Origin: Eutreptiella sp. 'Long Island Sound 2002'
Taxonomy: Eukaryota > Euglenozoa > Euglenophyceae > Eutreptiales > Eutreptiaceae
Length of the DNA: 64,000 bases
Direction of reading: 5' to 3'
NCBI GenBank assembly: GCA_964036045.1
Contig: OZ038384.1
Span: 61,787,355-61,851,354, forward strand
Position numbers and translations under genes: made by a program
The notes under the pieces: generated by a model
Told to the model about the DNA's origin: nothing
Database searches by the model: none
What the model saw: only the letters and a program-made list of their open reading frames with translations
In this document: positions 33,052-43,468 of the stretch, in pieces
Layout: each line of letters opens with the position of its first letter
Position numbering within the stretch: the stretch's first letter is position 1

Positions 33052-33864
33052 ATGGTCCAGGAAATTCAACGTGAGAGCAGCGGCTACACCCTGGATGTCG
33101 TGAAAAATCAACTACGACCTCGAGACGCCGTAGAGACTACTCCTGGGGGAGACGAGTACGTCGTGTCTGACACTGTTGCCCCCAACTTTCCCTGCCGTAT
33201 ATCTAATCCTCATGTAGTCTCAGAGTGTGGGCTATCCGAGCTACCCAGCTTTATACACTCTGATGACGAGACTGAGCATGACGCCTTCTTCTTGCAGACG
33301 TGCGTGGAGGAAGTGGAGAACACCGAGTACGCTGCTCCACAGAAAGCCCTACTCTCCATGAGGGGAGAGGAGCCCCTGGACGGGGGTCTGGATCCCCGAT
33401 CCACGCTGAGGGAGTACGCGGACTCCAAGAGGAGATTGGTGGCGAAAAAGCTACGCTACGCTAGGCCTACCCGCCGCTCCTGGCCGTTGAAGCAAGGGTC
33501 TATGGGAGATATCTCCCAACTGAAGGAGGACCTCGAACATAAGATTACCACCTGGCAACGAGAGGTGGATCTGAAGCTCATGAAGAGGGTATGGGGTGCC
33601 CATGTGAGGACCCGAGAGGAGGATGAACTCTCAGAGAAATGTGTATGCAAACCCCCTCGAGTGTGCCTATGTTGTCACCGACCACCTGAAACTGTGGAAC
33701 GGGACCTTCTCTACGCCTACCAAGGGCTGAAGGATACCACCAAGGACGCTGAGCCGGTTGAGGACAATCTCCCCGCTTCTATACACCAAGGGCAAGCAAT
33801 CTGCACTCTGACAAGGACATGGCAGACAAGATCAAACTCTCCGACCCTAGTGTACAAAAGCTAA
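33052..33864 (+). CDS. pol: C2 linker region with Cys-rich motif
   Basis: A 270-codon open stretch between the Dam-like part and RT. It is acidic at first (HSDDETEHDAFF), then basic (DSKRRLVAKKLRYARPTRR), then coiled-coil-like (DISQLKEDLEHKITTWQREV). It ends near CVCKPPRVCLCCHRPPE, a tight Cys/His cluster that could hold a metal. No known family is recognised. It is a segment of the pol polyprotein rather than a gene of its own; its first codon is set by a frame change. RT begins 66 bases after its stop. Confidence 0.5.
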   Translation: MVQEIQRESSGYTLDVVKNQLRPRDAVETTPGGDEYVVSDTVAPNFPCRISNPHVVSECGLSELPSFIHSDDETEHDAFFLQTCVEEVENTEYAAPQKALLSMRGEEPLDGGLDPRSTLREYADSKRRLVAKKLRYARPTRRSWPLKQGSMGDISQLKEDLEHKITTWQREVDLKLMKRVWGAHVRTREEDELSEKCVCKPPRVCLCCHRPPETVERDLLYAYQGLKDTTKDAEPVEDNLPASIHQGQAICTLTRTWQTRSNSPTLVYKS

Positions 33865-33929
33865 TCAGGACCTACCTGGAGGTATTCGGATAACTACCTC
33901 CTCCAGCCTCCTGTGACAAGCTGGTACAG

Positions 33930-35160
33930 ATGGACCTCAAGCTGAAGCCCGAGTTTGTGGGTCACAAGATACGTCGGAGACCCTACCCGGCTCCTAAAGA
34001 GCAGGCCGATGAGATAGAGCGACAGATACAAGAATGTATCGACGCTGGCCTGGTCCTGGAGTACAAGGATGGGGACTACCCCCGAACCTGCATCCCCTAT
34101 TTCCTGGTGGCCAAGGCTGGGTCTACAGCCAAGCGGCTGGTAGTGGCCTATGGAGAGCTGAACAAGAAGACCCTGAACAACTCAGGGTCCATTCCTAACA
34201 TTGAGTCAACCCTCGAGAAGATAGCCTCCTGCCGCTACATGACGAAGATGGACAAGAGGAGTGGATTCTAGCAAGTGGACCTGACGCCCAATGCCCAGGA
34301 GCTCCTAGCTTTATCACCCCTCAGGGCGGGGTGTTCAAGTGGAAGGTCATGCCCTTTGACGCGGCTTTTTCAAGAGCTGATGAACAAGATCCTATCCATT
34401 CTACGTCGGAGACCTGTGGTGCAAGAACTCATATGCCGGGGCGCCCAGATGGAAGCAATCATCGACAACGTATGCCTGGGTACGAATACCAAAGAGGACC
34501 ACCTAATCCTCTTGGGCGAGTTCTTTGCAGTCTGCCAGGAGAACCACAACAGACTCAAGCTGGAGAAGGATGAGTTCATGCAGGAGACTATGCAGTACAA
34601 GGGGTTCGACATTGGCTATGGGTGGTGGACCCCTGCGGATTCTAAGGCCAAACCCCTGATGGATGCTAAGGTACGGCATGAAGACCCTAAGAAAGCACTC
34701 CATGATGTACGCAGTTTCATTGGGGCTTGCGTCTTCTACCGCCGCCACATCAAGAATTTCACCTACACCAGCGCCATCCTGGTGGACCTCATTAAGAAGA
34801 GTACTACCTGGCGCTGGGGCCCTCAAGAACAACAAGCGTTTGGCGAGCTCAAGGACAGAGTGGAGAATGCTAAGTGCTTGGGCGTGCCTAGAGCACAAGC
34901 ACAAATTATCCTGGTGACTAACGCCAGCAATGTGGGCGGAGGTGGAACGCTGTTCCAGTGGCAAGCACTAGAGAAGGAGGAGTTCGACTCGGCCATTTCC
35001 CAATGGGGTACTGATGGACTCAACCGGGACGGTACCCTCAAGCACAGCTACCCTGACGAGAAATGGGTCCTGGTTCCCCTGGGGCATTGGAACTGGAAAT
35101 GGAACCAGTCCCAGGGTAACTACTCTGCCTATGAGCAGGAACTGCTCGCGGGTATGCTAG
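33930..35160 (+). pseudogene. pol: C2 reverse transcriptase and start of RNase H
   Basis: RT motifs: RLVVAYGELNKKT, MDKRSGF-stop-QVDLT (TAG 34269-34271 where Trp is usual), then a frame-shifted part (ITPQG.VFKWKVMPF, about 34310-34365), FQELMNKIL, IIDNVCLG and RSFIGACVFYRRH. The catalytic box reads IIDN, so the second Asp is lost and RT is inactive. RNase H starts with TNASNVGGGGTLFQW, where Asn replaces the first catalytic Asp. The frame runs to LLAGMLV, where element F is inserted at 35161; RNase H continues after 37370. Confidence 0.83.
35157..35160. repeat. CTAG target-site duplication of element F (partner 37370-37373)
   Basis: CTAG abuts both ends of F. Removing F and one copy restores the frame LLAGMLV-PSSQSRLLG of RNase H. 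Confidence 0.75.
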
Positions 35161-35890
35161 TGACGCGAAATCGTGGGCTGTCCACGATTGCGCAAGAACA
35201 GGCTACTCAATGGGTGTTTCCTGGGATGGATGAATGTACCCTAGGTACTCCGTAGACCTTTTGGAGCCTGCGGACAGGCAGCGCGAACGCTGCCGCGAAG
35301 CGCCAGATTGTCGCAGGCGATAATTGCCAGCTCAGGCTCAGGCATGAAAGACCGCCAAAAGGCAGTGATTTTACAATAAATTTTTATTGCAGATCATTAA
35401 TTTTCATTATGACGGGTTCATCCAAGGGTGTAGCATAAGTTACGGGCATGCGTGGGATCTGTGCTTCACAGACACCAAACACTCTGCCCTTTCTGTGCAC
35501 AGGACACCAGACTGTGTCATGTATGGGACCATGCAAGGGTCCTACGATGATTTAAGCCAAGCAATGGACATGGAGAACCCTGAGGGAACGACGGACACCG
35601 AAGTGATATCAGTGCTCCTCGTGCATCGCTCCGTGCCTAGAAGGATGACCAAGAGTGGGGCTGGGGCGCTACTGAAGGCGCTTGCACGTCCGGAGAAAAG
35701 AGGGTTTTCCCAGTTTGACAAATCTCAAGAGATTTTGCGAAAAATCAGGGATTTCGACAAAAACTTTGCAGGAACTTCAAGGGCCGTAGCAACGGAACTG
35801 AAGAAGCGAAGCAAAGCGTCAAACCACAGAATCCTCACAATATCTGGGCAATAAGGAGCCAAAAGGCTAGGCACCCCACCTACCGCTTCA
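35161..35890 (+). repeat. Element F 5' LTR
   Basis: 730 bp, about 27 mismatches to 36640-37369. It contains an AATAAA (in CAATAAATTTTTATTG, about 35374-35389). A 155-codon frame is open in both copies but has no ATG near its start and no recognisable content. Confidence 0.87.
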
Positions 35891-36639
35891 AAATCATCGT
35901 ACCGTGCAGCAGGTCCCATGTAGCGTGATATGAATGGCACTGCGGCAGAGACGCCCAGCGATCCGCAGTGCAACGCCCGAGGACAATAACTGCGTCGCGG
36001 CTGTATGGAGGTGCGTTGCTGCGCCGGCTTGCGCAGCATCCCTCCACCCAATGGGTCCACACGACACCAGACCCAGCCGTCGCTCGTGAAGATCGTCAGC
36101 GATTCCCCTCGTGTGACGCAGCTGTTCTGCGCCCACTGCAGTAATGCTGACCTCGGAAGCACCATGGGAGCCCTCGCTGCAGACCAAGGCAGCCTGCAGC
36201 ATCGAGGCAAAGGAGACCCTCGCTGTACAACGTCGAGTACAGCATCGTGGCAGATCCCGTGCGCTTGGACGCGCCAAGTGCATTGAGGCATGGTGTGCGA
36301 AGAGGTTTGGTACGTAAATACCAGTCAGGGAGCGCCGCTGACGCTCTTCAGTGGCCAGTCCAGTGAGACCAGCGTGGCACCCCAGCGCGCTGTGTCGTTT
36401 TTGTTTACTGGGCCGGCATTAATTTCATTATTAATCTGCCATGTCTCTGGTGGTGGAGCCCAAGCATTTAGATGTCTGCGCCACTTAGTGCAATCAGTGG
36501 TCTAGCGTTCTTGTTGGGCACCCACCCTTTTACTGCTGGCGCGCAGAGGCGTCAGCGCGTGTAAGCTATGCACAGGAAACACCCACGCGTGGGGCTTGCA
36601 GAGCCGCCATCAGCCTAGCAAGCCTTTTAAGGAGAGGGG
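35891..36639 (+). other. Element F interior, non-coding
   Basis: 749 bases with no domain recognisable in any frame. It ends in the polypurine tract AAGGAGAGGGG. Confidence 0.6.
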
Positions 36640-37369
36640 TGACGCAAAATCGTGGGCTGTCCACGATTGCGCAAGAACAGGCCACTCAATGGGTGTTTCC
36701 TTGGATGGATGAATGTACCCTAGGTACTCCGTAGACCTTGTGAAGCCTGCGGACAGGCAGCGCGAACGCTGCCGCGAAGCGCCAGATTGTCGCAGGCGAT
36801 AATTGCCAGCTCAGGCTCAGGCATGAAAGACCGCCAAAAGGCAGTGATTTTACAATAAATTTTTATTGCAGATCATTAATTTTAGTTATGACGGGTTCAT
36901 CCAAGGGTGTAGCATAAGTTACGGGCATGCGTGGGATCTGTGCTTCACAGAGACCAAACACTCTGCCCTTCCTGTGCACGGGACACCGGACTGTGTCATG
37001 TATGGGACCATGCAAGGGTCCTACGATGATTTAAGCCAAGCAATGGACATGGAGAACCCTGTGAGAACGACGGACACTGAAGTGATATCAGTGCTCCTCC
37101 TGCATTGCTTCGTGCCTAGAAGGATGTCCAAGAGTGGGGCTGGGGCGCTACTGGAGGCGCTTGCACGTCCGGAGAAAAGCGGGCTTTCGGAGTTTGACAA
37201 ATCTCAAGAGATTTTGCGAAAAATCAGGGATTTCGACAAAAACTTTGCAGGAACTTCAAGGGCTGTAGCAACGGAACTGGGGAAGCGAAGCAAAGCGTCA
37301 AACCACAGAATCCTCACAATATCTGGGCAATAAGGAGCCAAAAGGCTAGGGACCCCACCTACCGCTTCA
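36640..37369 (+). repeat. Element F 3' LTR
   Basis: Identical in length to the 5' copy, about 3.7 % diverged; ends TACCGCTTCA before CTAG. Confidence 0.87.
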
Positions 37370-38398
37370 CTAGTGCCATCCTCTCAGTCCCGACTGTTGG
37401 GGAGTAACCCAGTGGTTTGGCTGTGTGACCAAGAACCGGTCCGCACCTTCCAGAAGGGACCCCCAGCTGAGAAGGCTAAGCTCAGACGCTGCTGGACCTA
37501 CCTGAGCCAGCTACGGCTCTCAGTACATCATATCCAGGGCGTCAAGAAGGAGTGTGTGGATTACATCAGCCGCAACACGTTTGACGACATGATTGGTGGC
37601 AGGTCTGAGGAGCTAGCCAAGGAGGTGTTCAGCCGTATGGATGTATACCTGGACCTCAACATGACCATGATAAGACTTCTAGATGGACTCCAACAAGTGG
37701 GGTACCTGAAAGAGTTTGGGGACATCTACAAACGCCTGGAGAAGCGTCCGGAACCCGCCCTTGTCAACCAGGACCAGTGGAAGCGCGACAAGACCTACCT
37801 CTGGCATGAGGACCGGATAGTGTTGCCTAGCCACCGTATCCCGGCACTCCTCAAGTGGACCCATGAGTCCAGTGGTCATGTGGGAGCAAACCGTACCCCG
37901 AGGCTGTTCAAGCAGTGGTTCCATTCTACGTGGACGGACGACCAACTGCGGAAAGCCCTTCAGCCCATCCTGGACAAATGCCCGTGTCGGTCCTGTAAAC
38001 CTGGGGATATCAGGGACAGAGGTCTCTATTCGACAGTCCCTATCCCCCACTGTGCCAACAGTGTTCTCTACGTGGACTACACGGAGATGCCTAAGTTCGG
38101 GGGCTACGACTTTGCCCTGGTGATAACCTGTGGGCTGACCAGGTTTATCAGGGTGTTCCCATGCACTGAACACATCAACGGCGAGGAGACCCTCAACATA
38201 CTCCTGGAAGAGTGGTTCTGTGTCTATGGGGCACCCAGAGTGATTAACTCAGACAAGGACGTCCGGGTACGCTCCGACACTGGCTGGTACAAGACAGTCC
38301 TGACGTCTCTCAATGTCCAGGTTTCAACGGGGATCCCCTATACTCATACGGGCAACCCCTATGTGAGCGACAGATTCGAGTTCTCGAAGAGAACATGA
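37370..38398 (+). pseudogene. pol: C2 RNase H C-terminus and integrase
   Basis: Continues RNase H after F (VVWLCDQEPVRTFQKGPP, VHHIQGVKKECVDYISRN). Then comes the integrase zinc site WTHESSGHVGANRT...CPCRSC and the catalytic core with Asp in LYVDYTEMP and Asp in NSDKDVRVRSD. The expected Glu motif (CERQ) is present at about 38360 but out of frame after a frameshift near 38350; the open frame itself ends in unrelated residues at 38398. The linker between RNase H and integrase is long (EELAKEVFSRMDVYLDLN). This integrase is only loosely like those of A and B. Confidence 0.82.
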
Positions 38399-39212
38399 GG
38401 ATATGGTGAGAAACTGAGCGCACCAAAGACTGGGTGAGACTACTCCCTGTCATATCCTGATGATGAACTCCCAAGAGAGTTCGGCAACTGGCTATTCGCC
38501 CCATGACCTGTTCATGGGATGCCCTGCGTGGTTCTTACACGCTCCCTATGCTGAGGATTCCTACTCCACTGTGGGTAGGTGGGTGAAGGAGCAACAAGAC
38601 AAGGTGGACAAGGCCAAGGCTATGCTCCAGAGAGTGAGGGAGCGCCAGTGGAACAAGAAGAACAAGCACCGGGTGCCAGCCTCCTACCAAGAGGGAGGCT
38701 GGGTGCTGGTGCACCACAGTCGGCTACCCGCCTGGCCATGCTCCACGAACGATGCCCCATACTTTGGGCCCTACAAGATCCTGTCTGTGGACGGTCACCG
38801 CATCACCGTGCGCTGTTCTCCCCAACTAGAGGGGACCCTGGTCTGCGCTGCTCAACAGCTCAAGCGCTACTACGACCAAGAGGACCTCTGTGGGGAAGAA
38901 TGGGAACTAAACGACGAGGAGATCGCCGCTCTGGACCTACAGGGCGCTGCCAGCCCAATGGAAGTTGAAGGAGAACTTCCCAACATGAATGCCAAAGAGA
39001 TGGCTAAGGAAGGCTTCTACCTGGTGAAATCGGTTATTGGACACCGCTATCGCAAGGGATGGAGTTTCGTCACCCTCTGGGAAGGGTTTGGAGTGGAAGA
39101 AGCTACCTGGGAACCATTCTCTGCCTTTCTGCTTCCTGAGGGACGCCTGAATTCTGTTCTGTCAGACTACTTGTCCCAGAACAAACCTAGGAGAGTTGCT
39201 GAGGCTCGCTGA
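38354..39212 (+). pseudogene. pol: C2 integrase C-terminus and chromodomain
   Basis: Resumes in a new frame with CERQIRVLEEN, MMNSQESSATGYSPHDLFMG, a basic helical segment (VDKAKAMLQRVRERQWNKKNKHR), a GWVLVHHSRLPAW beta region (GPY/F-like with YFGPYKILSVDGHRITV), an acidic stretch, then a chromodomain: FYLVKSVIGHRYRKGW-SFVTLWEGFGVEEATWEPFSAFL. It ends at TGA after RVAEAR (about 39210-39212). The chromodomain has the usual Trp and TWEP. In the RWRG position it has LWEG. Confidence 0.82.
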
Positions 39213-41501
39213 AACCCTTGCCCCTCAGAAGAAACCTAGGGACTGAACCCTTCCTATACCTACCTATGTGTGTGTGAGTGTGCTGATCCTGAGGACCTAT
39301 GAGCAAGCTGCAAAAATGGTGTCCTAATTATACCCAAGTCTGCGCCTTTGCTAAACCCGGGGGATGTCTTTACACGGTGCCACGGTGTACGCCCCGGGTC
39401 TCTCCGCCCCTAGGTGCCCAATTTCTGTGCTGGCACCACACTTCCTTGGGGGAATACCCAGCGTTAACGCCAAGGTATTGTTTTTCCTACCTGCCTGCCT
39501 ACTACAGAGGAGGATTGGCTAAAACCTATGAGGCATGAAAATGCCTGTTTGCTACGCGGCCAAAACCTAGACTACCACTGCCACTGCCCACCAAAACCCT
39601 GATAAGATTTCGGGAAACAGGCGGGGCAGTGACAGACACACTACAGGTCCTACACTCACTACAGTGGCACCAGCCTTCTAAGGATGAGCCAGCTCTGGGC
39701 TCAAGCCCTCACCGAGGCCTACCACTCCTACACACACACGCTACTTGGCGTTATTGTGGAACATGTCTCAGGCCCTAGTGGCCCACCTGTGAAAGGACAA
39801 GAGAACACAGCGCTACTAAGGGGCTGTGGCCTAACAGGGACACCACTACGTGTTTCCCTGTCAGGACTTGGAGGGAAGGAGTGCTCTGTTTGCGTGCACA
39901 GCGTGTATGTCGACGATGTCAGACTGTCCTCGCCACTCATGGCTGAGGTACAGTTTGTTGATTGTGTGATCAGCGCTCATTCTAGTGTGGGCAGAAAAAT
40001 TCAAAGTCGCCGAAGGCAACTGCTGCTGCACCAATTCACCCTTACCTGCCCACATGTAAAGCAGAGGCTGATGAACTGGGTTTGAGACTGAGGAACCAAG
40101 CCAGCCTCCACGTATTATACGCTTCTTAGGCTGACCTATAATACCCTGTTCCCAAACCCAGTTGCAAGCAAGCAAGCTTAAGGAACTCCACCCGTTCTCT
40201 TATAGATCTTGGGTCGGAGCCCCTGGGTAACCTAAACAAGGGTTGTACTGTCCGCAACACGCGTGGCCTACCCTTTAATGCGCCGTATGCATGCACGGGT
40301 ATGCACAAATCTTGCGATCTTCTATCTTAACCCTTTCTTTTCCAACCATCCATACCACTCTCAATCACGAACTCATCCTGGGGGTGGCCCCTCCTGGGCT
40401 TACTCACCTTACCTACCGCTGGAGAGCGAGAGCAAGTGTGCAAAGAAAACGAAACACAAGTGAGGCAAGCGTGTGTATGTCCTAATCTCACCTCTAATCA
40501 TCGTGCAATCTTCTAATCAATCCCTCTACTCTATGTTTACGCTGCAACTTGGTGAAATCTCGGAAACACGAGACAAGCAAAGTGCATGCTGCATACAAAG
40601 CAAACACAACCTGTATGTTTATACCTGTTTCTTTGAACTCATATTGAATTTTTCGAATTCTTCATTCTTGATTGCTCCTAGAAGCATGCGTGGAATCTCT
40701 ACGCCTATTATTTATTGTGTGTCTCGTCATTTCCTTATTATTACGTGGTATACTGTTATAATCTTATTTTTTCTGTCTTTTCCCGCGCCCAATTAGGATG
40801 CGCTCCGGCGCGCCGCTTTTCTCTGCGTGTAAATCCAGGAATTGAAAAATTCCTGTGATGAAATAACATTCGTAAAAATGTGCATCTAACGCACATGGAG
40901 ATTCTGGACAGATGTGTGCCCTCAGAAAAATTCTAGGCCGTCATTTGACGGATTTTGGTGTTTGCGTCGATCGTTGCGTGTTTGTCAGTCCCTCAACCCT
41001 TCGTCCCTTCTCTGCAGATATCCTGGAGCGCAAATAGTGGAGTAGGCCGTGTTCTGGACGAAAAACTGACTCCAGGACCACGGTCCAGAATCCCATACCC
41101 CACTGAGGGCAAAATAAATTTGAACGCCACTAAGGACAGATCAGGTGAGACAGCAGGTTCAATGAGACCTCTGACAGTGTGCCCTGATCCTATCCTGCGT
41201 TGGGTTTTGGGTATTGCACTGCGTTTTGCTATTTGGAGGGAGATGTGTATGCACACATGAGTTGGCATGCCCATTCTAACCCCCTACCAAGCCACAGCTG
41301 CCCCAGCGACGCCAATGAGCGCAGTGGGAGCTGTAGGTGTCTGTTATGACTAAGCAAAAACTGGCGACTGCCCTGACGCAGCGCCTTCTTTCCAATGTTG
41401 GGGATGTGATTGGAAATTTTAAAAAGATGTTGAAGCCATGGGAAGGCCAAGAAAAATTCCCTTTTTCCTTTGAAATGCGACAGTGGTGGCCATCACAGCA
41501 C
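39213..41501 (+). other. C2 3' region, no gene seen
   Basis: About 2.3 kb with falling GC content. Bases 40470-40800 are AT-rich with short frames only. No domain, inverted repeat pair or second insertion was recognised. It may hold another unrecognised small repeat. Confidence 0.45.
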
Positions 41502-41511
41502 AAGGGGGGAG
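41502..41511 (+). other. Probable polypurine tract of C2
   Basis: AAGGGGGGAG just upstream of sequence homologous to the C1 LTR. LTR homology proper starts about 40 bases later at TGTTATAGAG, so the match of tract and LTR start is uncertain. Confidence 0.45.
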
Positions 41512-42262
41512 TAAGAAAAAGTGTCTTTCCCTGCCAAAAGGTTAGCTTTAGTTGTTATAGAGAGGCCTAAAGGCATCACACATTTTCATCTTAGTGTTGG
41601 CCTTACCAAAAAGGGGTGACAAGACATTTTGACCTAGAAAACCAAGCATTGAACTATGGATGTTGTGTGGACCCCTGACCCCCCTACTGGTTGGACTATT
41701 CACCATTTCCTGGACTGACCAGGGCGCTGACATTAGTCTAAAGCCTATACATTTTTCTATATTTTCTCATGAATGCTAAGCTATCCTAGTGGTCTGCACC
41801 CTAGGGGGCTGTGGCACCTCTTTTTGAGAGGTCCTGGGTTCGATTCCCAGTCAGCCTAGCTAAGTAGCAAGGTCCCATGTGACATGGCAGTGACCTCAGC
41901 GCCACAAGCCATGCCACCTCAGCACCTATGGGACCCAAAACAAAGACTGCACATTTCTAGATGGCACTATAAAAGGGAAGATGCCGATGTGGGCAGTTTT
42001 TCCATGATTGTAGGATATTTTCTAACTATCTTTTCATAAATATGTAGTTATTGTGAGTTTCCTTTGTTGCTACACTATCTCCTTTGACTGCAGCCCTTCA
42101 TGTTGCGGATTTGATCCTGTTGTCCCTTGCTTGCACTGTGGGTACTTATATTTCTGGTTGATTTCATCACGACACATTTATTTGGAAATCCTGAACTACA
42201 TCAAGAAGCAGCAGGAGCAAGCAGAGGCACAAACAAAACAATATCATCAAAGCAATCAACAG
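41512..42262 (+). repeat. 3' LTR of C2
   Basis: Collinear with the C1 LTR: TAGTTGT(A)TTAGAG, CTTAGTGTTGG, ACATTTTGACCTA, tRNA-like segment, GGGCAGTTTT, ACTGCAGCCCTTCATG, AGCAGCAGGAG and a CA-rich end. Start and end are uncertain by about 40 and 20 bases. The lack of a primer-binding site after it supports a 3' rather than a 5' LTR. Confidence 0.6.
41779..41861 (+). other. tRNA-like sequence within C2 LTR
   Basis: 83 nt: A-box-like TATCCTAGTGG, B box GGTTCGATTCC, stems CCTAG/CTAGG, ACCTC/GAGGT around TTTTTGA (anticodon slot UUU) and a perfect T arm CTGGG-TTCGATT-CCCAG. An AGCT/AGCT acceptor-like closing is partial. Bases outside it also align with C1, so it is part of the LTR, not a recent SINE. 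Confidence 0.62.
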
Positions 42263-42294
42263 TGAAAGCCTGTTCTAACGTTCTCCCCCGGGAC

Positions 42295-42909
42295 ATGGTG
42301 GAGCGATACCCACCAGGGGCGGAGACGGCACACGCAGGACCCCCACGATGCGAAGATGACCCGGGCACCATCTCCGTGATCTTGCTGAAAAGTGGCCACT
42401 ACTACCAGGTACGAATCACCCCGCAGCCGCAGGAGTGCCACTGGAACCTGGAAGCCGTCGACTCCATGCTCCCGGCGACCGCAGCCCTGCCGGACGGCCC
42501 CACCCCCCTGCCCCAAAACCAGCCCCCGGACCCCCTGACGGCCGTCATGTCGGGTGAAGCCGGCAGCTGGCACCCGGGGCATGCCCTCTACTGCCTCTGG
42601 CACTGGGCTCAGCGCCGCTGGCCGCACGCTAAGGACTGGACTACAACGTGGAGGTTCCACCTGGATGGCCGACAGCAACTGGAGGCCATCCCCCAACACG
42701 GGCGAACGACGGAGACCCCCGCTACAGGAAACCTGTGCCCCGTTTTCGCGATCCACCAGATCTGGGCGCTGGCGCTGGCCGGAAAACTGCTACCCATCAT
42801 CCGCAATGAGACGAAAGCCCAAGCAGCACACGCAGCCCTCGTGCACGAGATCTTCAGTGCCCTCCGCAGCGCCCTCATGCGACGTCTCGGGAACCCCCCA
42901 GGGCCCTAA
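42295..42909 (+). CDS. Orphan ORF, 204 codons, unknown
   Basis: Starts ATG 42295 (MVERYPPGAE) and ends TAA 42907-42909, 25 bases before element D. It is rich in Pro, His and Trp (PDGPTPLPQNQPPDP, LYCLWHWAQRRWPHAKDW) with an Ala-rich C-terminal helix. No family is recognised. It is the only sequence between C2 and D, so it could be host DNA, the leader ORF of another lost element (compare ORF0 of A, with no clear similarity) or chance in GC-rich DNA. Codon choice is GC-rich, as in A gag. Confidence 0.4.
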   Translation: MVERYPPGAETAHAGPPRCEDDPGTISVILLKSGHYYQVRITPQPQECHWNLEAVDSMLPATAALPDGPTPLPQNQPPDPLTAVMSGEAGSWHPGHALYCLWHWAQRRWPHAKDWTTTWRFHLDGRQQLEAIPQHGRTTETPATGNLCPVFAIHQIWALALAGKLLPIIRNETKAQAAHAALVHEIFSALRSALMRRLGNPPGP

Positions 42910-42934
42910 CTGACCGCGAGCCGAGACCTGCAAC

Positions 42935-43458
42935 TGTAAGTGCTGTCCCGGGTTGATGAGAGGGCCGGAGGGCTCAGGGCCATCTAGGCCCGAGAGGCAG
43001 CCGTGCGGGGATGCGAGCTGATTGTTTGTTCCGGTGCCCGAGGGGACCATAGGGGAGTTCAGGGCAGCAAGAACACTAGACAAGTCCATGCTCATATGAA
43101 GCAATGAAAAATCCCAGTCTATGAAGAAAATTAATGCGGATGAACACAAATACATCTGAGTGTTTGAATCTGTCTGAAAAGATTTATATACATCCGATTC
43201 TGAAAAAACGTATGGCCGATTTGGGTCGCGCACGCGCACCAGCGGCAAATGGCGATTCCGGGCAAATCATCGGAAGACGGCGGATTTACAATGAATGGAC
43301 AGCGGCGCTGAATCCGGCACGTCAGAATTATTTAGTTCAGTCCCTGGGAATGGTCTGGGGGTCGGTGGTAGCGCTGAAGTTTGTAAAATGGCCAAAATGT
43401 AGCCAATCTGGGGCAGATCTGTGAAAATCTGAGCGGATTGGGGTTAGCCGCACTTACA
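42935..43458 (-). repeat. Element D 3' LTR, 524 bp
   Basis: Ends are inverted: TGTAAGTGC...GCACTTACA. Its first 275 plus-strand bases match 63724-64000. Confidence 0.87.
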
Positions 43459-43468
43459 CCCCCCCTCC
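43459..43468 (-). other. Polypurine tract of element D
   Basis: GGAGGGGGGG on minus, directly before the LTR start TGTAAGTGCGG. Confidence 0.8.

Larger units (their letters stand above)
35161..37369 (+). mobile_element. Element F: gene-less LTR element (TRIM-like), 2209 bp
   Basis: Two 730-bp LTRs (35161-35890, 36640-37369) with TGACGC...CGCTTCA ends, a polypurine tract AAGGAGAGGGG (36629-36639) before the 3' LTR, and a 4-bp CTAG duplication. The 749-bp interior has no gag or pol sequence and no clear primer-binding site. It must depend on enzymes from another element. Orientation is taken from the polypurine tract. Confidence 0.85.
31469..42262 (+). mobile_element. Element C2: C-family chromovirus, 5' end lost to C1, split by F
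   Basis: Plus-strand order: gag C-terminus, protease, Dam-like region, linker, RT, RNase H (cut by F), integrase, chromodomain, a 2.3-kb 3' UTR and an LTR-like end homologous to the C1 LTR. Damage: TGA at 31678, TAG at 34269, several frameshifts and RT Asp-to-Asn. The right boundary is estimated from LTR similarity (within about 20 bases). Confidence 0.75.

Noticed and set aside
35387-35854. 155-codon frame repeated in both F LTRs
   Set aside because: Begins at a TTG, has no recognisable content, and is present twice only because LTRs are copies.
41512-42262. Free-standing tRNA-derived SINE
   Set aside because: Similarity between the C1 and C2 copies continues on both sides of the tRNA-like head, and the unit sits where LTRs are expected; LTR-embedded is the simpler reading.
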